A stretch of 64,000 nucleotides of DNA, from assembly GCF_001500025.1 (NCBI RefSeq), contig NZ_LQIW01000002.1, positions 1 through 64,000 on the forward strand. The letters are read 5' to 3'. The stretch's first letter is position 1; each line of letters opens with the position of its first letter. A program made the translations under genes and the position numbers. The stretch comes from Mycobacterium sp. IS-1590. Lineage in GTDB: Bacteria > Actinomycetota > Actinomycetes > Mycobacteriales > Mycobacteriaceae. Under the pieces are notes generated by a model, which was not told where the DNA came from, did no database searches, and saw only the letters and a program-made list of their open reading frames with translations. Shown here in pieces: positions 43,782 to 51,778 of the stretch.

Positions 43782-45266
43782 TCAGTGCACGCGGACGATG
43801 ATCTCGGAGTGGCCCAGCCGGATCACGTCGCCGTCGGCGAGCTGCCACTCCTGGACGGGCGCGTTGTTGACGGTGGTCCCGTTGGTGGAGTTCAGGTCCG
43901 ACAGCAGCGCGACCTGGCCGTCCCAACGGATCTCCAGATGCCGCCGGGACACCCCGGTGTCGGGCAGCCGGAACTGTGCGTCCTGGCCGCGGCCGATCAC
44001 GTTGGTGCCCTCGCGCAGCTGATAGGTGCGACCGCTGCCGTCGTCGAGTTGCAGCGTCACGGTCGCGCCGCTCGCACCGTAGTCGCCCTGGCCGTAGCCA
44101 CCGCCGTAGCCGGCCGGCTGGCCGTAGTCGTAGCCGCCGCCAGCGGGCTCGGAATAGCCCGGTTCGGCGTATCCGCCTGCCGGCGCGTCACCATAGCGGC
44201 CGTAGTCCGGCGGGGCGCCGTAGCCCTGGTCCTGGCGACCGTACGGTGCGCCGCCGTAACCACCCTGGTCGGGATAGCCGCCCTGGTCGGGGTAGCCGCC
44301 CTGATCCGGGTAAGCGGGCCGGGGCTCGGGACGGCCGTAGCCGCCCTCCTCGTGGCGGCCGGGGCCCGGGGGACGCCCGTAGTCGTAGTCGGATGCGGGT
44401 GCGCCGCCGTAGCCGGGCTGGCCGCCCGGCGGGGGACCGTAGCCGCCCGGGGCCTGCCGGTAGCCCTGGTCGGGGTAACCGCCCTGCGGCGGGCCGTAGC
44501 CGGCCGGGGGGCGCTGCTCGTATGACGGCGGCGGGTAGCCCTGGTCGGGGTAACCGCCCTGGTCCGGGTAGCCACCTTGGTCCGGGTAGCCACCTTGGTC
44601 GGGGTAGCCGCCCTGGTCGGGGTAGCCGCCCTGACGCGGGGCGTAGGGATCGCCGTGAGGCGGATAGCCGCCCTGCTCGTGCGGGGGATAAGGGCCGCGG
44701 TCGTCCGGGCGGCCGTAGCGATCGTCCTGCGGACGTTCTTGCGGACGGTCTTGCGGACGGTCGTAGTACTCGTCGGCGGGCCTCCCCGGCCCCTGGCCGC
44801 CGCGGTAGGTCGGGTTGTCGCTCATCGGTGGTACTCCTGATTCTGCGCTGGACGCACGTACATGGGGTGGTGGTGCGGGTTCGCCAGTGGTCGTGTCGGG
44901 ATTGACCGCTCCACGCGCGCGAAACTGTCCGGTGTGCAGGGTGGGTGATTGTTCGAACCTGACGACCACATCACCATACGTTTGCCACCCCTGCTCACGG
45001 ATGTATCCCTCCAAGTGCTTGGCAAAAGTCGCTGACGTGAGGTCTGGGTCGGCGCTCACCTTCTGATAGTCAGGCACACTGAGGGTAATGACGTAGTCGT
45101 TTGGTGCCAAAACCTGATCGCCGAGCACTTCGCGCGCACCGGTGTCGGCCTCCCGCCGAAGCATCGCCTCGACCTCCTGCGGGACGATCGAACCGCCGAA
45201 CACCCGGGCGAACGCATCGCCGACCGTCGACTCGAGCTTGCGCTCGAAACGGTCGACTAGACCCAT
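43782..45266 (-). CDS. fhaA: FHA-domain protein FhaA with Tyr/Gly/Pro-rich repeats
   Basis: FhaA binds the phosphorylated pseudokinase domain of MviN and so damps peptidoglycan synthesis. The 494-residue protein has an N-terminal DUF3662 domain (about 1-125), a long low-complexity linker (about 150-405) built largely of QGGYPD repeats, and a C-terminal FHA domain (about 410-494; GRGQDAQFRLPDTGVSRRHL). The linker varies in length between species because of DNA tandem repeats (see 44264-44629). It is the first gene of the cluster and is divergent from tRNA-Leu. GAGG lies upstream of the ATG. Confidence 0.96.
   Translation of the reverse strand: MGLVDRFERKLESTVGDAFARVFGGSIVPQEVEAMLRREADTGAREVLGDQVLAPNDYVITLSVPDYQKVSADPDLTSATFAKHLEGYIREQGWQTYGDVVVRFEQSPTLHTGQFRARGAVNPDTTTGEPAPPPHVRASSAESGVPPMSDNPTYRGGQGPGRPADEYYDRPQDRPQERPQDDRYGRPDDRGPYPPHEQGGYPPHGDPYAPRQGGYPDQGGYPDQGGYPDQGGYPDQGGYPDQGYPPPSYEQRPPAGYGPPQGGYPDQGYRQAPGGYGPPPGGQPGYGGAPASDYDYGRPPGPGRHEEGGYGRPEPRPAYPDQGGYPDQGGYPDQGGYGGAPYGRQDQGYGAPPDYGRYGDAPAGGYAEPGYSEPAGGGYDYGQPAGYGGGYGQGDYGASGATVTLQLDDGSGRTYQLREGTNVIGRGQDAQFRLPDTGVSRRHLEIRWDGQVALLSDLNSTNGTTVNNAPVQEWQLADGDVIRLGHSEIIVRVH
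44264..44317 (-). repeat. 18-bp tandem repeat, three units, within fhaA
   Basis: Three units of the pattern CCTGGTCGGGGTAGCCGC (plus strand) encode QGGYPD repeats. The third is diverged. Confidence 0.85.
44540..44629 (-). repeat. 18-bp tandem repeat, five units, within fhaA
   Basis: Five consecutive 18-bp units of CCTGGTCGGGGTAGCCGC with 1-3 differences encode (QGGYPD)n. Copy number probably varies between strains. Confidence 0.92.
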
Positions 45267-45514
45267 GTCACGTCCGCCTCACTCGGTCGTCGTCCGTCGG
45301 CCCTGCTCACCGCGACGGGAGCCAGCGTGTCGCCTGGCCACATTGTTCATGTGCATGGTATCGGCCGAGCGCCGGACTGCGGGACCAACAGAACTCTGAG
45401 AATCACATCGCCGCAGTTCAGCGCCCCGGATCACGATCGGCCGAACGTGGTCAGGGCCCAGCCGGTACGGTTGGGGAGCCGGGTGTTGTGCGTGATAGGC
45501 TCCCCCGGTTGTTG

Positions 45515-45597
45515 GGGCGAGTGGCGGAATGGCAGACGCGCTGGCTTCAGGTGCCAGTGTCCTTCGGGACGTGGGGGTTCAAGTCCCCCTTCGCCCA
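45515..45597 (+). tRNA. leuT: tRNA-Leu (anticodon CAG)
   Basis: An 83-nt class II tRNA: GGGCGAG pairs with TTCGCCC, the anticodon stem CTGGC/GCCAG encloses TTCAGGT with anticodon CAG, there is a long variable arm (GTGTCCTTCGGGACGT) and a T arm GGGGG-TTCAAGT-CCCCC. CCA is not encoded. Confidence 0.96.
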
Positions 45598-45607
45598 CAA
45601 ACAATGA

Positions 45608-45640
45608 AGACGAGCCACCGGAATTTCGGGTGGCTCGTCT
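45608..45640 (+). terminator. Strong intrinsic terminator after tRNA-Leu
   Basis: AGACGAGCCACC (45608-45619) pairs perfectly with GGTGGCTCGTCT (45629-45640), a 12-bp stem with a 9-nt loop, followed by a short T-rich run (CATTTG). It begins 11 nt after the tRNA. Confidence 0.9.
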
Positions 45641-45715
45641 CATTTGTATGACGTCCGTCGCGGCGTCGGCACGCCTGAATCCGTGGCCGACGCGGCGCGG
45701 GGTAATTTCCGGGAT

Positions 45716-46894
45716 ATGCGTAACGCGATCCTTACGCTCATCTCTGTCGTCGCGCTGCTCGCGACGGCGTGCACATCGACCGTCGAGGGATCCGCGGTCA
45801 GGGCCGCCGGTGGGCCCGCGCTGGATTTCGACCGGTTGGACCCGGGCCGGTTTCCCACGGCGCCGCGGGATCCACTCGGCGTCGCGGGCGATCCCATGCT
45901 CGGCGTCGTGCTCGAGGGCCAGCGGCTGGCCAACCATGTCACCGGTCCGTGGGAGGTCGACGAGGCGCTGACCGAATGGTTCGGCCTGGGCGCGATGGTG
46001 CTGCCCCGCGCCGAAGCGCTGGCGATGATCGGCCCGATGAACGTCGCCGCGGCGGCCGCCCGCCACGACTTCGTCACCGGCTTCGCCACGACGCGGACCG
46101 AGAAGAACAAGCAGATCCTGCTCAATGCGGTGCTGCGATTCGCCGACGATCGCGCCGCGCAGGCCGCGGCCGACGACATGGGCGACGCGGTCACGCAGCC
46201 ACAGGGCACCGACGGACCGTCGCCGAAAATGGAGATCCCCGGCCATCCCGAGGCACGCGCCAGCAGTCACACCGGCACCGATCGCAACATCGGGAAATTC
46301 GGTGCGGTGCGGTCGTTCACCGCGCACGGCCCCTACGTGTTGATGCAGCTGGCCCAGGTGACCGCCGGCATCGACGCCGCCGCCCGGCTGGTGACCGAGA
46401 GCCTGGACCTGCAGGTCCCGGAGATCCACAAGTTCCGCGCCACCGACCCGAGCGAGCTGGCCGACATCTCGATCGATCCGACCGGCCTGCTGGCCCGCAC
46501 GCTTCCGCTCGACGGCCGCGATCCGACGTTCACCAAGGGCGGTACCTACGAACGGCGGGGTGCGCTGCACTTCCAGTCCGATCCGGTGCGGTCGGCCAAG
46601 CTCTTCGCCGACACCGGCGTCGATCTGGTCGCGATGGCGGGCACGACCGTCTACGAGGCCGAGGACGGCGCGGGCGCCGCGGGTGTGGTCGAGGAGTTCG
46701 CCGAGGAGGTGTCGGCGACGGCCAAGCCGGCCAACCCGGTGCCGGACATGCCGGGCAGCCGCTGCCTGCGGACGAATGAGGGCAGCTTCTACTGCCTGGC
46801 CACCGCCGACCGGTACACCATCGAGACGAGTGCTCCGACTCTGCTTGCGGCACAACAGATGACGGCCGCGCAGTACATCATGCTGATGAGCTAG
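45716..46894 (+). CDS. DUF7373-type mycobacterial lipoprotein
   Basis: A 392-residue exported lipoprotein. The signal peptide MRNAILTLISVVALLATAC ends at the lipidated Cys19, with ATAC as lipobox. The mature part follows the mycobacterial DUF7373 pattern: an LDFDRLDPGRFPTAPRDPLG-type start, a GPWEVDEAL segment, an AAARHDFVTGF segment and a C-terminal half with two or three Cys. Function is unknown; these proteins occur in many copies in mycobacteria. I chose ATG 45716 because it gives the signal peptide; a longer frame from 45644 overlaps the tRNA terminator region. Confidence 0.85.
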   Translation: MRNAILTLISVVALLATACTSTVEGSAVRAAGGPALDFDRLDPGRFPTAPRDPLGVAGDPMLGVVLEGQRLANHVTGPWEVDEALTEWFGLGAMVLPRAEALAMIGPMNVAAAAARHDFVTGFATTRTEKNKQILLNAVLRFADDRAAQAAADDMGDAVTQPQGTDGPSPKMEIPGHPEARASSHTGTDRNIGKFGAVRSFTAHGPYVLMQLAQVTAGIDAAARLVTESLDLQVPEIHKFRATDPSELADISIDPTGLLARTLPLDGRDPTFTKGGTYERRGALHFQSDPVRSAKLFADTGVDLVAMAGTTVYEAEDGAGAAGVVEEFAEEVSATAKPANPVPDMPGSRCLRTNEGSFYCLATADRYTIETSAPTLLAAQQMTAAQYIMLMS

Positions 46895-46963
46895 ACCCCT
46901 ATTGCCTCGCTCAAATCCATCCCGGTGACGGTCGTCGCCCCCGCGACCTGACAAGATCGGGCT

Positions 46964-47464
46964 GTGGGCAAGAACGAACGCGCGAAGATCGTCATGTCCG
47001 ACGACGAGGTCGCCGAATTCATCGAACGCAGCCGCACCGCGACGATGGCCACGGTGCTGGCCGACGGGCGGCCGCACCTGGTGGCGATGTGGTACGCGGT
47101 GCTCGACGGAGAGATCTGGTTCGAGACGAAGGCCAAGTCGCAGAAGGCGGTCAACCTGCGACGCGATCCGACGGTCACGGTGATGATCGAGGACGGCCAC
47201 ACCTACGACACGCTGCGCGGCGTCTCGATCGACGGCAGGGCCGAGATCGTCGACGACCCGGAAACCGTTCTGCGGGTGGGCATCAGCGTGTGGGAGCGCT
47301 ACACCGGACCCTATTCCGACGACATGCGCCCGTTCGTCGACCAGATGATGAACAACCGCATCTGCGTGCGGGTGGTGCCGCTGCGCACCCGCAGCTGGGA
47401 CCACCGCAAGCTCGGCATGCCGGCGATGCCGCTGGGTGGCAGCACGGCGCAGTATTTAGGTTGA
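46964..47464 (+). CDS. Pyridoxamine-5'-phosphate-oxidase-fold F420/flavin-dependent protein
   Basis: A 166-residue split-barrel protein of the PPOX family, whose mycobacterial members mostly use F420 or flavins to reduce small molecules. The pattern RTATMATVLADGRPHLVAMW and LRRDPTVTVMIEDG is typical. The substrate cannot be inferred. The GTG start lies 6 nt after a weak CAAGAT -10-like element, so a leaderless transcript is possible. It ends 4 bp before the next gene, a deazaflavin-dependent nitroreductase-type protein, so the two are an operon. Confidence 0.82.
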   Translation: MGKNERAKIVMSDDEVAEFIERSRTATMATVLADGRPHLVAMWYAVLDGEIWFETKAKSQKAVNLRRDPTVTVMIEDGHTYDTLRGVSIDGRAEIVDDPETVLRVGISVWERYTGPYSDDMRPFVDQMMNNRICVRVVPLRTRSWDHRKLGMPAMPLGGSTAQYLG

Positions 47465-47468
47465 TCAC

Positions 47469-47948
47469 ATGGATCCGAACAACAAGCCCAAGCAGCTGAA
47501 CTCGCCTGTCGTCACGAAGATCATGAAGTACGCGGGCAAGGCCCACGTATGGGTGTACCGCCGCTCGGGCGGCAAGATCGGCGCGACCTGGCGGGTGGGC
47601 GCGGGCTTCAAGAAGCCCGTACCGACGCTGCTGCTCGAGCACATCGGGCGCAAATCCGGCAGGCGGCTGGTGTCGCCGCTGGTGTACATCCACAACGGCG
47701 ACGACGTGATCGTCGTGGCCTCACAGGGCGGCCGCGACACCGATCCGCAGTGGTACCGCAACCTGGTGGCCAACCCCGAGGCCTACATCGAGATCGGTTC
47801 GGACCGCCGACCCGTGCGCGCCGTCACGGCGACGCCCGAACAAAAGAAGCGGTTGTGGCCGAAGCTGGTCGAGGCGTACGCGGACTTCGACACCTACCAG
47901 TCATGGGCCGATCGCGATATTCCAGTGGTGATCCTGCAGCCGCGCTGA
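47469..47948 (+). CDS. Deazaflavin (F420)-dependent nitroreductase family protein
   Basis: A 159-residue member of the DDN/DUF385 family; the founding member activates the prodrug pretomanid with F420H2. Conserved features are LLEHIGRKSGRRLVSPLVY, VASQGGRDTDPQWYRNLVANP and the C-terminal WPKLVEAYADFDTYQ. The long N-terminal region is predicted helical and basic. The native substrate is unknown. It is translated 4 bp after the PPOX-fold gene. Confidence 0.88.
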   Translation: MDPNNKPKQLNSPVVTKIMKYAGKAHVWVYRRSGGKIGATWRVGAGFKKPVPTLLLEHIGRKSGRRLVSPLVYIHNGDDVIVVASQGGRDTDPQWYRNLVANPEAYIEIGSDRRPVRAVTATPEQKKRLWPKLVEAYADFDTYQSWADRDIPVVILQPR

Positions 47949-48076
47949 CGACACGCCGACTGCGATCCATCTCACACCCCTGAGGCGTTTCGGCTCCCCC
48001 CGCGCACCGGGTAGCCAACTGGGCAGGTGCACCCCAGCGCCGACCCAAACCGTCAACGCTTAAGGGGCGAGAAAAC

Positions 48077-49036
48077 ATGACTACCACCAAGACCACTCTG
48101 ATCGCGCAGTTGCGCACCCTTCTTGACCTGACCCATACCGAGATCCAGGTCGCCGAGACCCGGATCGCGCAGGCCCGGACCGAGGCCGTCCGTCGCGAGC
48201 TGACACAGAACGCCGAGAACGGCCGGATCCGCGCCGAGGCCATCGAGAAGGCGATCCGCGATCTGGGTGGCTTCCCGGACACGATCGGCCCGCTGCTGGG
48301 CCGCGCCGCTGCCGCGGTCAAGGCGCTCACCGAGCAGGCACAGCCGTTCGATGAGGCGCTGCTGGGCGATCTGGCGCTCGAGGATCAGCTGCTCGACCGC
48401 GCCCGCTACGTCAAGGCGCTCGCGGTCGCTGCCAAGGAGCCGGACGTGCAGGACCTCGCCGACCGCCTGATCACCGCGCATTCGGCGACGGTGAACTGGC
48501 TGACCACCGTGCTGGCCGAGGACGCCCTCGGCGGCCCGGCCGCGCTGCAGCGCACCCCGCTGCAGGCCGCTGCGGGCACCGCGGTGAAGCTGGTGAACCT
48601 GCCGGGGCAGTGGTCGGCGCAGTCGGTCGAGCGGCTCGCGGAGCTGCTGCGGTCAGCGGGCCCGGCCGTCGACGACCTGCGCGAGCGCGCCCAGCGCGCC
48701 GGCGAGATCACGCTCAAGGCGCTCGGGGCGTCGCGTGACGGTGCCCTGCGCAACGCGGAGCGGGTTGTCCGCCGCGAAGGCGCCGACGACGCGGCAGATG
48801 CGCTGCACAAGGCGCGGGCCCAGAGTGGTGTCGTCGACGCCGACGAGCTGCCGATCGCCGGGTATGAGGATCTCAACCTCAGCGACGCGGTGGCCGCGGT
48901 GAAGGATCTCGACGATCCGTCCGACATCCGCACGATCATCGCCTACGAGGAGATGCACAAGAACCGTCAGCGGCTGGTGTCGGCGGCGCAGACGCGCCTG
49001 GCCGATATCGCCCAGGAGGTTGTGGGCATCAGCTGA
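48077..49036 (+). CDS. Uncharacterised all-helical protein, possibly ferritin-like
   Basis: A 319-residue, Ala/Leu/Glu-rich protein. The N-terminal half (about 1-165) looks like a long helical bundle and could be the ferritin-like domain that related mycobacterial proteins are annotated with; clear di-iron EXXH motifs are not obvious. The C-terminal half (about 165-319) includes a segment ending DDPSDIRTIIAYEEMHKNRQ. No signal peptide or membrane helix. AAGGGGCGAG precedes the ATG. It is a single-gene unit bounded by a 128-bp upstream gap and a strong terminator. Function unknown. Confidence 0.7.
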   Translation: MTTTKTTLIAQLRTLLDLTHTEIQVAETRIAQARTEAVRRELTQNAENGRIRAEAIEKAIRDLGGFPDTIGPLLGRAAAAVKALTEQAQPFDEALLGDLALEDQLLDRARYVKALAVAAKEPDVQDLADRLITAHSATVNWLTTVLAEDALGGPAALQRTPLQAAAGTAVKLVNLPGQWSAQSVERLAELLRSAGPAVDDLRERAQRAGEITLKALGASRDGALRNAERVVRREGADDAADALHKARAQSGVVDADELPIAGYEDLNLSDAVAAVKDLDDPSDIRTIIAYEEMHKNRQRLVSAAQTRLADIAQEVVGIS

Positions 49037-49054
49037 CCTTTTGGATGGCACCGG

Positions 49055-49084
49055 AAGCACCCCGCGGGAAACCGCGGGGTGCTT
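49055..49084 (+). terminator. Strong hairpin terminator with a GAAA tetraloop
   Basis: AAGCACCCCGCGG (49055-49067) and CCGCGGGGTGCTT (49072-49084) form a perfect 13-bp stem closed by GAAA. It lies between convergent genes and can end transcription from both sides. Confidence 0.92.
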
Positions 49085-49112
49085 CTCGTCGCGGCAGGAT
49101 TGGGGCGCCGCG

Positions 49113-49916
49113 CTACATGCGGGGCGGGGTGAAGCCGGGGTTGGCCAGGGCGTTGGCGACACCGCTGCCGATCGGGCCGAATTCGTCGACGATGGTCGCG
49201 GTGCCGGTGGCCACCCCGGCGTCGCTGAAGTGCGTCAGCGCCGTGAGCCCGAGGTAGGGACCCTTCGGGAGACGCGACAACGTCAGGGTGTAGTCGGCGT
49301 TGATCCACTGCAGGCCGCTGGGCCCGAAGTGCGTCAGGGAGCTGACCATGTCGCCGGCCATCGCGGCGCGGGTGAACGGCGTCAGCTCCACGCCGACGAC
49401 CAGCGGCCGAAAGTCGCGCACCCACAGGTGTTTCGGACCGGAGTGCTGCCAGTTCGACAGGCCTTCACCGGGCCCGGGTTCGCGCTCGTCCCGTCCGTAG
49501 GACCACACCAGCGTGGACAGTTTCGCCGGGATGGGATCGGGTGTCGGAGGCGGTGCGGGCATGGTGACCGGCGAGGTCCAGATCTCGTCCACGGGTTGTT
49601 CGCCTCGGCGGAGAAACAGCGCTGTCGCACGCGCGACGCTCGTATCGCCTTGCGTCATCAGTGCGTCGACCAGCTTGAGGCGGCGGCCCTGCCGGACGAC
49701 GGTGGTCTGGACCCGCACCGGCGCGAGCGCGGCGGGGCGGAACAGGTCGACGGTCAGGCGGGCGGGCTGGAAGTCCGGGTCGCCGGCGTCGCGTTCGAGC
49801 ACGTGCCCGAGCAGACCGCCGGCGTAGTTGCCGCTGATCGTGTGCCCCCACGGGCCCTGCGCCATCGGCGTGGGCACGAAGGCGTCACCATCCGGGGTGA
49901 AGAACGCGGCCACCAT
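49113..49916 (-). CDS. Acyl-CoA thioesterase-like (double hotdog) protein
   Basis: A 267-residue protein with the pattern of tandem hotdog thioesterase-family proteins that hydrolyse or bind acyl-CoA: an N-terminal hotdog (AQGPWGHTISGNYAGGLLGHV, ARLTVDLFRPA) and a second, weaker repeat (WINADYTLTLSRLP, THFSDAGVATGTATIVDEFG). No signal peptide. Catalytic activity and chain-length preference are not shown by the sequence. It heads a minus-strand gene but is separate in theme from its neighbours. Confidence 0.78.
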   Translation of the reverse strand: MVAAFFTPDGDAFVPTPMAQGPWGHTISGNYAGGLLGHVLERDAGDPDFQPARLTVDLFRPAALAPVRVQTTVVRQGRRLKLVDALMTQGDTSVARATALFLRRGEQPVDEIWTSPVTMPAPPPTPDPIPAKLSTLVWSYGRDEREPGPGEGLSNWQHSGPKHLWVRDFRPLVVGVELTPFTRAAMAGDMVSSLTHFGPSGLQWINADYTLTLSRLPKGPYLGLTALTHFSDAGVATGTATIVDEFGPIGSGVANALANPGFTPPRM

Positions 49917-49943
49917 CGCGCAGACGATAGCGGGCGAACCGAA

Positions 49944-50276
49944 CTACCGATTCTGCAGCCACTGCTCGACGTCGTCGGACACCGGATCGACGACGTCGGC
50001 GAACTCGTCGTGCTTCTCGACGTAGGACGCCACCATCTTGCAGACGGGCACGATGCGCAGCCCCGCGTCGCGGGTCTTCTGCAGCGCCTCGCCGATCAGG
50101 ATCGTCGCTAGGCCGCGGCCCTCGAAGTCGCGATCCACCTCGGTGTGGGTGAAAACCCGCTGCCCGTCACGGTCGGCGAACTCGGCAAGCCCGACGTTCT
50201 TTCCGTCGACGGAGATGGTGTAGCGGTCGGCTTCGGCGGTGACCTCGGTGGGCGCGCCGGTTTTGTCGGTCGTCAT
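49944..50276 (-). CDS. Small GNAT-like (YjdJ/NATD1-type) acetyltransferase
   Basis: A 110-residue minimal GNAT domain. VFTHTEVDRDFEGRGLATILI provides the acetyl-CoA-binding RGLA loop, and VPVCKMVASYVEKH follows, as in the YjdJ/NATD1 family. Substrate unknown. It lies 7 bp downstream of the pirin gene on the same strand, so the two are probably co-transcribed. Confidence 0.85.
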   Translation of the reverse strand: MTTDKTGAPTEVTAEADRYTISVDGKNVGLAEFADRDGQRVFTHTEVDRDFEGRGLATILIGEALQKTRDAGLRIVPVCKMVASYVEKHDEFADVVDPVSDDVEQWLQNR

Positions 50277-50283
50277 GGTGTCT

Positions 50284-51249
50284 CTATACCCCCGGGTTCC
50301 GGCGGGGACGCAATGTCGCGTTGGGCAGTGGGGGAGCGGGCAGCCGTGTCACCGCGCCGCGGTAGCCCTGCGCGGCGCCGAACCGCTCGTCGCCGTCCTC
50401 CCACTGCCTGCGGTAGGCCGCGATGTCGTCGTGGCTGCGGCCGACGAAGTTCCACCACATGACCAGCTCCTCGGGGAACGGCGGGCCGCCGAGCAGCACG
50501 AGTCGGGCGGCCTCGCTGCCGCGATTGGCCAGGTGCAACCTCTCGGCGCCGGCCGCCTGGAACGCCAGGTCGGCGACCTCGAGCGCGGTGCCGTTGACGG
50601 CGACGTCGCCGTGGTCCAGCAGTACTCCGTGCTCGAATGCCGAATCGACTTCCAGCGTCACCTCCGCCTCGGGGTCGAGATCGATCTGTGCGCCGAGCAG
50701 CGGTGTGAATGTGTGCACCGGTGAACGCTCGCCCTCGAGTTCGCCGATGAACACCCGCAGCGTCGCGTCCCCGACTGCGCGCGGCGCGGGGATGAAGTGT
50801 TCGAACCCGCGTGCGGTGTCGCGCGCCTCCTCGGGCAGAGCCACCCACAGCTGCACGCCGTGCAGGATCGTGGTCGCGCTGGTCGACACCTCCGAGTGGC
50901 AGATGCCCGCTCCGGCTGTCATCAGGTTGAGCTCGCCGGGCCGCACCAGCGCGTGCACGCCCCCGCTGTCACGGTGCTCGACCTCGCCGTCGAACAACCA
51001 GCTGACCGTCTGCAGCCCGGTGTGCGGATGGGGCGGCACGTCCATTCCCGTCCCGCCGCGCACATCGTGCGGACCGTAGTGGTCGGCGAAACACCATGCA
51101 CCGATCAGCGACCGCTCCCGCTGCGGCAGCGTCCGCCGTACCCGGATCGCGCGCGGTCCGCCCAGCGGCACCTCCCGTGGATGCAGGACACCCGCGAACG
51201 GGACTGCCGCGCAGGCAACTTCGGCCGGAGCCGGGTCGGTGTTGCTCAC
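50284..51249 (-). CDS. Pirin family protein (bicupin)
   Basis: A 321-residue bicupin. The metal-binding histidines are in the N-terminal cupin (PPHPHTGLQTVSWLFDGEVEHRDS and GICHSE), and the C-terminal cupin is better conserved in shape than in metal ligands. Pirins act as quercetin dioxygenases or redox-sensing regulators in different organisms; the role here is unknown. It lies 15 bp downstream of the EVE-domain gene and 7 bp upstream of the GNAT gene. Confidence 0.9.
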   Translation of the reverse strand: MSNTDPAPAEVACAAVPFAGVLHPREVPLGGPRAIRVRRTLPQRERSLIGAWCFADHYGPHDVRGGTGMDVPPHPHTGLQTVSWLFDGEVEHRDSGGVHALVRPGELNLMTAGAGICHSEVSTSATTILHGVQLWVALPEEARDTARGFEHFIPAPRAVGDATLRVFIGELEGERSPVHTFTPLLGAQIDLDPEAEVTLEVDSAFEHGVLLDHGDVAVNGTALEVADLAFQAAGAERLHLANRGSEAARLVLLGGPPFPEELVMWWNFVGRSHDDIAAYRRQWEDGDERFGAAQGYRGAVTRLPAPPLPNATLRPRRNPGV

Positions 51250-51264
51250 CCACCCACAGTAGGG

Positions 51265-51681
51265 CTAATCGGGGCTCGTCATCGCCGAACGGATCACCTC
51301 CAGATCGTCGTCGCCGATCTTGAACAACCCGAAGCGAAACTTGTATCCCCACCGTGACTTGTCCTCGACGAAGTCGAGCCTCTCGAGGAGCGGCCGGATC
51401 GGCGTTTCCTTGCAGGCGAGGAAGTCGACGTTGCGCCGCCATCGTTCGCCCTCCGGGAACGCATCGAGGTAGGGCTCGTCGTCGGCGATCTGCCCGAGCG
51501 CGGTGAAAGCCTGCAGCGGCGGGCCATCGGGGTAGACGGTGCGCGGGGAATAGAAGACGATCCAGTCGCCGCGCGCCATCCTGCGCAGCATCGTCGGCTT
51601 GCCGTGATTGGCCTGTGTGAAGCGGCCGCGCACGCCGAGTTCGACGTGGTCGCGGCTCACTGTGTTGATCCAGTTGGTCAT
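51265..51681 (-). CDS. EVE domain-containing protein (UPF0310)
   Basis: A 138-residue single EVE domain, related to the PUA and YTH modified-base readers. It starts MTNWINTVSRDHVELGV and contains an aromatic-rich pocket region (GDWIVFYSPRTVYPDGPPLQAFTAL) and SRWGYKFRFGLF. EVE proteins are proposed to recognise modified nucleic acid bases, but the ligand here is not known. It heads the EVE-pirin-GNAT group and is divergent from the carboxyltransferase gene. Confidence 0.85.
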   Translation of the reverse strand: MTNWINTVSRDHVELGVRGRFTQANHGKPTMLRRMARGDWIVFYSPRTVYPDGPPLQAFTALGQIADDEPYLDAFPEGERWRRNVDFLACKETPIRPLLERLDFVEDKSRWGYKFRFGLFKIGDDDLEVIRSAMTSPD

Positions 51682-51733
51682 GTCCGCACGCTAAGTGCGG
51701 CGGCCGACAGTTTCCGGTGTTGCGAGAAGCGCC

Positions 51734-51770
51734 TGTGGATAACCCGCGGCGGGCGTCGCGTGATTAGCAT
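51734..51770 (+). promoter_or_regulatory. DnaA box and -10 element before the carboxyltransferase gene
   Basis: TGTGGATAA at 51734-51742 is a perfect DnaA box. TAGCAT at 51765-51770 fits a -10 element and ends 9 nt before the GTG at 51779, so the transcript is probably leaderless or nearly so. Confidence 0.5.
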
Positions 51771-51778
51771 CGGACGCC

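Noticed and set aside
44264..44629. Repeats in fhaA as a CRISPR array
   Set aside because: Units are contiguous 18-mers without spacers, in phase with the fhaA reading frame.
45431..47404. Long minus-strand frame opposite the lipoprotein and PPOX genes
   Set aside because: Runs through tRNA-Leu and its terminator and is antisense to two genes with clear families.
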